Below, piece by piece: positions 55,755-64,000 of a stretch of 64,000 bases of DNA. The notes beneath the pieces were generated by a model. That model searched no databases and was not told the origin of the DNA. It was given only the letters and a program-made list of their open reading frames with translations. How positions within the stretch are numbered: the first letter of the stretch is position 1; each line of letters begins with the position of its first letter. The position numbers and the translations under genes were made by a program. Location of the stretch: NCBI RefSeq assembly GCF_018294505.1, contig NC_057796.1, positions 271,467,466 to 271,531,465 of the forward strand, in the 5' to 3' direction. This stretch comes from Triticum aestivum (lineage: Eukaryota > Streptophyta > Magnoliopsida > Poales > Poaceae).

Positions 55755-58117
55755 TGTTGGATTTCCCCAAAGAGGAAGGGTGATGTAGCAAAGCAGTATA
55801 AAGTATTTCCCTTAGTTAAGAACCAAGGTTTATCAAACTAGTAGGAGGCACCACACTAACAATGTTAGCAATACCTGCACACAAACACAACAATTGCTTG
55901 CACCCAACAAAGGCAAGGGGGTCGTCACTCCCCTTGTTCTTGCCAATTACAAGATTAAAAACAGATGGTGATACGTCTCCAATGTATCTATAATTTTTTA
56001 TTGTTTCATGCTATTATATTATCAACCTTGGATACTTTATATGTCTATTTGTGTTATTTTATATCATTTTTTGGGACTAACCTATTAACCTGGTGCCTAG
56101 TGTCAGTTGTTGTTTTCTGCTTGTTTTTGGTTTTCTAGAAAATTAGTACCAAACGGAGTCCAAACAATACAAAACTTTTTGAAGATTTTTTCCTGGACAA
56201 AGGAGACCCTAGAAGCTTCGGGAGGAGACCAGAGGACGAATGAGGAGACGACAAGGCAACAGTGCGCGCCCTGGGGGGCCTATTACCTTGTGAGCCCATT
56301 GAAGCTCAGTCTGACCTAATTCCAATTCTATAAATTCTCAAATATTAGGAAACCAACAGAGATCCACCTGAAACCCTTTTTCCGCCACCGCAAGTTTTTG
56401 TTCTTCCACGCCCCCTTCTGGAGGCCTTTTTTGGTATTCTGCCGGAGGGGAATCGATCACGGAGGGCTTCTACACCATCCTTGCCGCCTTTCGATGATGC
56501 GTGAGTAGTTCACCACAGACCTACAGGTCCATAGCTAGTAGCTATATGGCTTCTTCTCTCTCTTTGATCTTCAATACCATGTTCTCCTCGATCTTCTTGG
56601 AGTTCTATCCAATGTAATCTTCTTTTGCGGTGTGTTTGTTGGGATCCGATGAATTATGGGTTTATGACCGGATTATTCATTGAAAGTAATTGAGTCTTTT
56701 CTAAACTTTATTATGTATGATTGTTATAGCTTTGTATTTTTCTTCGATCTATCCATTTGTTTTGGCCAAACTAGATTGATTTATCTTCAGCGGGGAGGTG
56801 CTTTGTAATGGGTCCAATCTTGTAGTGCTCTATATCCCAGTGACAGAAGGAGACAAGACACATTTGTATTGTTACCGTTAAGGGTAAAACAACTGGGTTC
56901 ATTCATATTGATTGGGTTTACTTTGTCTACATCATGTCATCTTGCTTAAGGCATTACTCCGTTTTTCATGAACTGAATACCATAGATGCATGTTGGACTG
57001 AAGTTGATTGGTGGATTAATAGTAGTAGATGTAGGCAGGAGTCGGTCTACTTGTCTCAGACGTGATGTCTATATACATGCTTGATCATTGGCGTGAATAC
57101 ATCATAACTATGTGCTTTTCTATCAATTGCCCAACAGTAATTTGTTCACCCACCGTATGCTATATGTTCGGGAGAGAAGCCTCTAGTGAAAATTATGGCC
57201 CCTGGGTCTACTTTTATCATATTATATAACAAAAATTCCTCTTCTGCAATTTATTTACTTTTATTTTACTTTGCAATTTATCCATCAACCTATACAAGAT
57301 TTAATCCTTGCAAAGTAACGAGTCCAAGGGGATTGTAAACCCTCTTGCCCGCATTGGGTGCAAGTATTTGCTTTTGTATGTGCAGGTGCTATTCACGAGG
57401 CTTTGCGTGATTCTCCTATTGGTTCGATAAACCTTGGTTCTCATTGAGGGAAATACTTATCTCTATTGTACTTTATCTCTTCTCCTCTTCAAGGAAAATC
57501 CCAACGCAAATGACAAGTAGCGGATGGTGATAGGCAAAGCGGCAAAAATAGTAAAAGAAAGTAAAGATCAATTTTTGTAGGAGTTTTTGTATTAATGAAG
57601 AATAGACCCGAGGGCCATAGGTTCACTAGAGAAATCTCTCTTGAAAGCATGTTTAGGCATGGTATACAAATTACTGTTCGACAATTGAAAGAATAGCGCA
57701 AATTATAATTATGATCATTCATGGCATAATCTCACATAGGCATTTCGTCTATGATAAGTAGACCGTTATCCAACTGTATCTACTACTATTACTTCACCCC
57801 AAGACCGCTATCTAACATGCATCTCGAAATATTAAGTTCATGATAAACAGAGTAGCGCAATAAGCAACATGACTAATGTAGATAGAAGAAAACCTAGCAA
57901 GAAGATTAACCCCATTGTTTTATCCTTAGTAGCAACAATGCAATGCGTGCCTTCATCCCTATTGTCACTGGACAATATCACCGCAAGATTGAACCCACTA
58001 CTATGCACCACTCCCTTTGAAGGTCTACTCATCTCTTGGCGAGAGAAGACTCATAGATCGGAAAAGCATGCATAGCTATAAAATTACATAGGAGGACTCA
58101 AAGATAATCAATATAAA
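55755..58117 (-). repeat. LTR of an unassigned retrotransposon, minus orientation, split
   Basis: It starts TGTTGGATTTCCCCAAAGAG and continues to 55968, then resumes at 57528 and runs to the CACTA start at 58117. The text (CATCTACTACTATTACT in 57778-57796; GTAGACCC-like and GGGCCATAGGTTCACTAG near 57612) is the reverse complement of segments within the inserted LTR, so the two are related families in opposite orientation. No internal region is seen. Confidence 0.65.
55969..57522 (+). mobile_element. Solo LTR, plus orientation
   Basis: 1,554 bp from TGATACGTCTCCAATG to GACAAGTAGCG, flanked by GATGG at 55964-55968 and 57523-57527. It has LTR features (GGAGTCCAAAC-like leader text) but no interior and no second LTR, so recombination between its LTRs has removed the rest. 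A second, truncated member begins at 61313. Confidence 0.8.
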
Positions 58118-58740
58118 CACTACAAAATTTGCTCTATTTTGCGACGTTTCACTTGTGTCACATATAACCCTTTTTTGTCGCGGAAAATACCCCCGTGATG
58201 TTTTTCGGCCGTCACCCCCACCGTCACCGAAGCGCCTTCATGTAAAATAAAATTTTAATGGTACCACTTTTGTATCACGCAAGTTCGCATTTTAGGTGAC
58301 GAACCAAATAATGTTACCGATGGCCATTTTCAATGACGGCCTAGAATGTCACCTATGATAGCCCAATCTGTCACGTAAGATCATTTTGGTGACGATAATC
58401 CGTCACCGGTGATTGGTCCGCGGGTTGACCGATCAAAGATTCAGATGGGTGGGGCCAGCAGTTGCTGACGTGTCTTCTTCCATGTGGGTCCATCGTGGGT
58501 TTTATCACCGACGGTCCCATGAGTAATAACTCAGCATCAGTTTTGATCGGTCAACGGTGCTGACATATGGGCCCAGAAGATGCTGACGTGGCTGCTTACA
58601 TGTGGGACTAGTTGGTACTAATGTAGTTTCTTACATGTGGGTTCGGACGGTGCTGGCGTGGCTGCTTACAAGTGGGACACGACTGTGGTGAAAGTTACAA
58701 TTTCCGTCACCCATACCGTCACCGGTTTTATTATAGCGTA
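58118..58740. repeat. CACTA subterminal repeat region
   Basis: Copies of CCGTCACC, GGTGACG and GTCACCGG in both orientations. Inside, GCTGACGTGGCTGCTTACA-like units recur at ~58580 and ~58650. Confidence 0.65.
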
Positions 58741-59189
58741 ATAAATGTGCATGGTTGATTTTGCAGGCCAATTTGAACTTGAATTAGAGAAATTTTGAAA
58801 TTTAACATTGCCATCACAACTTTTATTATAATAACAATTGGACCTGACATCCCTCACAACAGTGATCCACATATTAAAATGAGCATTCAAATGACATATT
58901 ATCAAGCATTAGAAATAAGACACTCGGGATGGCATCATGATGAATAGTAGTGCACCATCAGTTATTGATGGGTTGTGACAAGGTCTCCTGCGAAGACTGT
59001 GATGACGTCCTGAAGAGATGACTAAGAATTCCCTCCATTTCTTGTTGCTTTTTTAAAGCCTCTCATTTTTCTCTCGTGGTCCATCTTGATAACTTCTATT
59101 TCTAGTTGTTGCTTCCTTTTGAGCTCTTCAATTTCCTGCATCTTTGCACTAAGTAGGACATTCAGATTTTCTGCAAATGTGGCATTTGC

Positions 59190-60345
59190 CTATTTTGTGT
59201 CTGTCGCTTGTGTTGTAATCTTTGCTTCTAGCTCACGGATGCACTGGTCAGGGGATGAATTATGTGATGAGATGCCAAATCTTGAAAGTATCATAGCGGA
59301 GGAGCTCTTTCCCTCAATAACCTTCACGTTAGGTACTTGCGGCATAACTTCTTGTAAACATGCCCTCTTTGTGGTATGCATCATGATTGAAAGCGTTGTT
59401 CTTGCACTGTTAGTACATTACACAATGATAGATCACATAATAATTTTGAAGCCAAAACATTATAAATTACTTATGGTTGCTTCTATTGCAATCTTTTTCT
59501 CATACTGGAATCCTTCTCGATGTTGTGGGATTTTCTAGAAAACTCCAAACTGGATGCTCTCTTCTTGCTATTTTTAGTCTTGTGGAAAAAGGACACTCGC
59601 ATCAATACTGCATATCATGTAATAATCAACAATATATAGGATTTAAATAACTTATTTAAATTCTTACCATAGAGCTATGAGGGGTATCATATTTTGAACT
59701 GCCAGCCATACCGCTTACCAACACAGCATGTATGTTTGCTTTTCCCTTGTCAGAAAATTGCTATGACATGAAGCAAAAACTTAGTATGAAAGGGAGTGCA
59801 TAAGTTTGAAATCTCAAGTGGAAGCTAAAGTATGATGTATGGTTTCTGACCTTGTTAGAACATTTGGCCATGAAGTTATATTTATGCTCTTGAGCACTTT
59901 TTTGCAAAATGCTAGTGCAAAATTCTTCCACAAATGCATCCATCAAGTTAGAGCTGTCCCTGAAGAAACCATGTGCCCATGAAAGTTAGAACCCATGCAG
60001 TGCATGGTTTAATGAATGTGTTATAGTAGAATTGCATAATACAGATGCATGACAAATCAACAAAGGGAGTTTACCTTGTAAATAGATGGGGTCCATTTAT
60101 TCTTTTTTGAAACTAAAGATGAAGGTACATATTCATCCATGTCAACATCGTAGACATCAGCTTCCTCCTCTGAATTGTTTTCTGAATCATCATCTATTTG
60201 GGCGCCAGGAGTCATAAAAGAATGTGCTATACAAGTGAAATCTGGTGGACAATTGGTACCAACACAATGTTTCCTCATGCGTGCAGATATTCTAGCAGCG
60301 CTGTCTTTCATTGTTTCCGCTAGTACCTCCTCTGAAAGTGCAACT
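59190..60345 (-). pseudogene. CACTA-borne gene remnant (Ptta/En/Spm-type, C-terminal exons)
   Basis: Exons can be read on the minus strand: 60075-60345 (KDSAARISARMRKHCVG, an acidic stretch, PSSLVSKKNKWTPSIYK), 59851-59959 (MDAFVEEFCTSIL, EHKYNFMAKCSNK), 59668-59760 (FSDKGKANIHAVLVSGMAGS) and a last part at about 59190-59384 (ILSRFGISSHNSSPDQCIRE, then a coiled-coil-like LEAKITTQATDTK). The three donor/acceptor pairs between the first exons are intact. The RFGISSHNSS motif is familiar from plant CACTA second genes. The 5' exons and the transposase proper are absent. Confidence 0.65.
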
Positions 60346-61312
60346 AATCCCCGGGTGGTTTTGGTAATTAATAACAACATATAAGTCATTGATCTAATGC
60401 TCATCGATAATAGATTTCAGAGAAGATCAATGATTGGCATGGCAAGGACTAGTGATTGTGGACCCCTCAAAATGCTAAGGACGAGCATTGGCAAAGCTCC
60501 AAGACTCTACACTATTGTTTAAGTGATCCAAGATCACATTGAGTCCATAGGAAAGACAATACTATTAAAAGGGGATGAGGTTTTGATCATGACTCAATTG
60601 CTCAAGTGCTTAGTGATATTGCTCCAAAAATCCTCAACCACTTCTCCATATCACTTCCATCCAAAACCCTAATGTTCATCTTCGTCCCAGCGAAATCTTC
60701 CCATCCGAACCCACCGAGATGACCCCATACATTGCCACATGCCAAATCCTAACTTTTTGGTCCAACAGATATGGATCTCGGTCTCACTGAGATGGCCTGG
60801 CCAAGTTTCTGTAATGAAGTTGCTTCATTTGGGAATTACCGAGATGAAATGATTGAAACTACCGAAATGAGGTCTTGCCCTAGCCAGTGCACTTCAGTCT
60901 CACCAAGATGTTATGATCGGTCTCACCGTAACCTCCAACGTTCGAATCTTTTGCACTAGTCGGTCTCACCGAGAATTCGGTCTGGTGTCACCGAGTTGGG
61001 TCAAAGACTTGTAACGGTTGGATCTTTGGGTGAAGTCTATATATACCTCTCCACCCCACTTACTCTCTAAGAGAGCCATCAGAATGAACCACCACTTCCA
61101 TTACTCATTTTCTGAGAGAGAACCACCTACTCTTGTGTTGAGATCAAGATATTCCAATCCAACTATTTGAACCATGATTTCTAGCATTTCCCAAGTTGCT
61201 TTCCATTCAATCCCCTCTCATACCAAAGCCAAATCTATGAGAGACTGATTGAGTGTTGGGGAGACTATCATTTGAAGCACAAGAGCAATGAGTTCATCAT
61301 CAACAACACCAT
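60346..61312 (+). repeat. LTR-like fragment with CGGTCTCACCGAG repeats
   Basis: It starts near GGTGGTTTTGGTAATTAATA, and contains diverged GGTCTCACCGAGATG units (60779, 60894, 60922, 60960, 60989), a TATA box TCTATATATACC (~61037) and an R/U5-like stretch ending AACAACACCAT. It has the layout of an LTR; the family is not assigned. Confidence 0.55.
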
Positions 61313-61660
61313 TGATACGTCTCCAACGTATCTATAATTTTTTATTGTTCCATGCTATTATATTATCTGTTTTGTATGTTTTATATGCATTAATATGCTA
61401 TTTTATATTATTTTTGGGACTAACTTATTAACCTAGAGCCCAATGCCAATTTTTATTTTTTCCTTGTTTTTGACTTCTACAGAAAAGGAATATCAAACAC
61501 AGTCCAAACGGAATAAAACTTTACGGTGATTTTTCTTGGACCAGAAGAAACCCATGAGACTTGGAGAGGAGGCCAGAAGACCTACGAGGATGCCACAAGC
61601 TGTGGGGGCGTGCCCCGGGGGGGGGGCGCCCCTAGCTTGTGGGCCCCTAGTTCAAGCTTC
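61313..61660 (+). repeat. Truncated LTR, same family as the solo LTR
   Basis: TGATACGTCTCCAACGTATC onward, collinear with 55969-56310, cut off at the TAT-type leader near 61660. A run of 10 G lies at ~61617. Confidence 0.75.
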
Positions 61661-61861
61661 CAAACCTGACCTGATGGCCAGGGGCGTAGCTTTCGATCTG
61701 CCCAGATGGCCAAGCGAGTTGGCCCGCAGTACGAAGCCGCCGAATACGAAGATCTGTCCGGGGAGGAAAGCCTCACCCTGGATCGCATCGTTGTCGATGA
61801 TCGAAGGATCCATCAAACCTTTATTGCGACGGCATAGTGGAACTCTCAATGAAAGCACCAA
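61661..61861 (-). repeat. 5' leader fragment of a TAT-type element
   Basis: Matches 29288-29488 (CAAATCTGACTTGATGGCCA-like start, TCTCAATGAAAGCACCAA end), the region that lies behind the 5' LTR on the minus strand. Confidence 0.8.
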
Positions 61862-62332
61862 TGTCGGTGTCAAAACCGGCGGATCTCGGGTAGGGGGTCC
61901 CGAACTGTGCGTCTAAGGCAGATGGTAACAGGAGGCGGGGGACACAATGTTTACCCATGTTCGGGCCCTCTCGATGGAGGTAATACCCTACTTCCTGCTT
62001 GATTGATCTTGATGATATGAGTATTACAAGAGTTGATCTACCACGAGATCGTAGAGGCTAAACCCTAGAAGCTAGCCTATGATTATGATTGTTGTTGTCC
62101 TACGGACTAAACCCTCCGGTTTATATAGACACCGGAGGGGGCTAGGGTTACACAGAGTCGGTTACAAGGGAGGAGATCTACATATCCGAATTGCCAAGCT
62201 TGCCTTCCACGCAAAGGAGAGTCCCACTCGGACACGGGACGAAGTCCTCAATCTTGTATCTTTATAGTCCAACAGTCCGGCCAAAGTATATAGCCCGGCT
62301 GTCCGAGGACCCCCTAATCCAGGACTCCCTCA
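61862..62332 (-). repeat. LTR shared by two TAT-type segments
   Basis: 471 bp from TGTCGGTGTCAAAACCGG to CCAGGACTCCCTCA. On its left is a 5' leader and on its right the 3' interior, so it serves as the 5' LTR of one copy and the 3' LTR of the other. Confidence 0.88.
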
Positions 62333-62764
62333 GTAGCCCCTGAACCAGGCTTCAATGACGATGAGTCCGGCGCGCAGATTGTCTTCGGCATTGCAAGGCG
62401 GGTTCTTCCTCCGAATACTCCATAGAAGATTTTGAACACAAGGATCGTGTCCGGCTCTGCAAAACAAATTCCACATACCACCGTAGAGAGTATAATATTT
62501 CCACAAATCTAATCTGCTGACACATTTCATAGCATGACATCACGCCACGGCCCGGTCATTATTCGAACCGTTTTTCTCAACCAGCTACTGCACATATTGC
62601 GAGGCGGTTTTCTTGTTACGTCTTGTCGAAGCAGAGATCGTGTCCCCTTATCACGGGATTCTCATCAATACGGGTGTGGGTAACCCAACCGCGCCATCAA
62701 TTACGGCGCTTGGGGAATAAGCGAGTTTGCCAGGTAGGTGGGGAAGGCGCATAGTTTCTTCCGC

Positions 62765-62774
62765 CCTTATAAAG
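62765..62774 (+). promoter_or_regulatory. TATA box of the antisense gene, copy 2
   Basis: CTTATAAAGG, 114 bp before the ATG at 62888; the same spacing as in copy 1. Confidence 0.6.
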
Positions 62775-62887
62775 GGACAAGGATTCATCTTTTTCACCCA
62801 CGCCTTCTCCTTCCCCTGCCCATCCATTCTCACGCGCTCGAGCTCCAGCGCCCAAGTTTGCTTTTTCTCCGCAAAGCCATTCCAAAC

Positions 62888-64000
62888 ATGTCCGGAGCGG
62901 GGGGCAAGTGGATGGTCTCCTCCGTTATGGAGGAGGACATTACGAAGCTCCGGGAAGCCGGATACTTGGCCGCAGACATCGCGCACCGGCTCCCAGACGT
63001 AGGGCAAATCGTCCCTACTCCAGAACTCCATGAGAGGGTTATATTCCTTAACCACTTCGTCCGCAGATTGGGATTTCCCCTCCACCTGTTTGTCCGCGGG
63101 CTCATGTTTTACTACGGGCTGGACTTCCATGATCTAGCCCCTAATTTCATTCTCAACATCTCGGCGTTTATCGTCGTGTGCGAGGCCTTCCTCCGCATCA
63201 AGCTCCACTTCGGCCTGTGGCTGAATACCTTCAATGTTAAACCGAAGGTGGTGGTCGGCCAGCAAGCGGATTGCGGAGGCGCCATGGTGGGCAAAATGCC
63301 CAACGTCACTTGGCTCGAAGGCTCCTATGTGGAGACCGTAAAGGGGTGGCAATCGGGGTGGTTCTACATCACCGAGCCACACGATACCAACTGGGTAGCG
63401 GCCCCCGAATTTCGATCCGGCATTCCCATGCGGCTCACCTCCTGGAAAGAGAAGGGCCTGTCCTGGGGTTCCTCGGTAGAGCTTGACCGGACTCCAGACA
63501 TGCATCAAAAACATGATGAGCAAGAAAATCAAGCTCGTCAACGTGGTCCAAGTCATGCTCTTCCGCCGGATCCTCCCGTATCAAAGACGGGCATTCAATT
63601 TGTGGGAGTTCGACCCGGCCGAGCACCAGACGCTGCGAGAGCTCTTCGACACGACGCACCAAGGACGTCTGGAAGGTGCTTGTTCAAGGGCGCCGAGGTA
63701 CCTCCTCCCCTTACCGAGGACGCGGACTCAGCGCAAAGCGCCCTGCCAATCCGGTAAGTCTTTACATCTCATAAGATGTTCTTTTCCCCAGTATAACCAG
63801 CGCGGGATCTAAGCCTCCACGCCATTTAACAGGACTGGGTAGCGACAGCGGAGCAGATCGATTGTCCGGCTCCCCTGCCCGAAGATCCAGCAGATGCTCT
63901 CCTAACGGAGATGCTGGTTCCGGCCCTTATGAGGTGCCGGAGAAGAAGGCCAAGAAGAAGGCCACGGGTACCAGGAAGGGTCTCCGGCGCAAGGTTATAT
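62888..64000 (+). pseudogene. Antisense spliced gene of the TAT-type element (Transposase_28 family), copy 2, 3'-partial
   Basis: Exon 1 runs from ATG 62888 (MSGAGGKWMVSSVMEEDITK) to donor CCAATCCG|GTAAGT at 63753; exon 2 starts at 63833 (DWVATAEQIDCPAPLPEDP). Conserved blocks match copy 1 (RGLMFYYGLDFHDLAPN, SAFIVVCEAFLR, NVKPKVVVGQQADCGGAMVG). A frameshift near 63478 splits exon 1; the second frame goes on with KKIKLVNVVQVMLFRRILP. Intron position and the phase match copy 1, so the gene structure is conserved. Exons beyond 64000 are not visible. Confidence 0.75.

Larger units (their letters stand above)
58118..60345 (-). mobile_element. CACTA transposon, truncated
   Basis: The terminus CACTACAAAATTTGCTC is followed by ~620 bp dense in GTCAC/GTGAC motifs on both strands (58150-58740), as expected of subterminal transposase-binding repeats. 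A minus-strand gene remnant follows. The opposite terminus is not in the window; the element is cut off by LTR-like sequence near 60346. Confidence 0.75.
62333..64000 (-). mobile_element. TAT-type element, copy 2, runs off the right edge
   Basis: The interior begins AGTAGCCCCTGAACCAGGC-like, as at 21258, and carries the antisense gene. Its gag side lies outside the window. Confidence 0.85.

Overview
The window looks like a chromosome segment of a Triticeae grass (wheat, Aegilops or a close relative). About 85-90 % of it is transposable elements of Triticeae-typical kinds: an Angela/WIS/BARE-like Copia element, Athila-, TAT- and chromovirus-type Gypsy elements, CACTA, Stowaway MITEs and plant RTE and L1 LINEs. 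No bacterial-style operon, rRNA, tRNA or CRISPR is visible. Family names are from memory of family motifs; no search was run.

Region 1 (1-9,080) is the only host-gene territory. On the minus strand, seven exons with intact, phase-compatible splice sites (8684 down to 2626) encode the N-terminal ~206 residues of a non-lysosomal glucosylceramidase (GBA2-like, GH116). The rest of the gene should lie left of the window. Its introns hold a full-length but decayed RTE LINE (2995-6208, perfect 12-bp target-site duplication, TSD), a Stowaway fragment, and the 3' end of a chromovirus with an open pol frame (1-2439). Two nested Stowaway MITEs sit just upstream of the promoter (9081-9311).

Region 2 (9,445-55,041) is one nest that can be unpacked by target-site duplications. 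A 5'-truncated L1-type LINE (TSD gacgtccata) was split in its RNase H domain by an Angela-like Copia element (10725-54761, TSD tgcac). The Copia 5' LTR was then hit by an Athila-type Gypsy element on the minus strand (12337-37657, TSD atcac). That element holds a Sabrina-like non-autonomous element (12993-20354, TSD atctc) and a TAT-type element (20789-29829) whose right end was lost in a deletion. The Copia integrase was separately split by a Tekay-like chromovirus (40442-50832, TSD cttta). Each coding region is broken, but most domains are recognisable.

Region 3 (55,042-64,000) holds unassigned sequence, a minus-strand LTR carrying a solo LTR of a related family in opposite orientation (TSD gatgg), a truncated CACTA element with a spliced gene remnant, two LTR fragments, and a second TAT-type element that runs off the right edge. 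In the TAT elements the plus strand, antisense to gag, carries a separate intron-containing gene of the 'putative gypsy-type transposon' (Transposase_28) kind with its own TATA box. The element genes act only for their own copying. The only likely cellular function here is glucosylceramide turnover by the GBA2-like enzyme.
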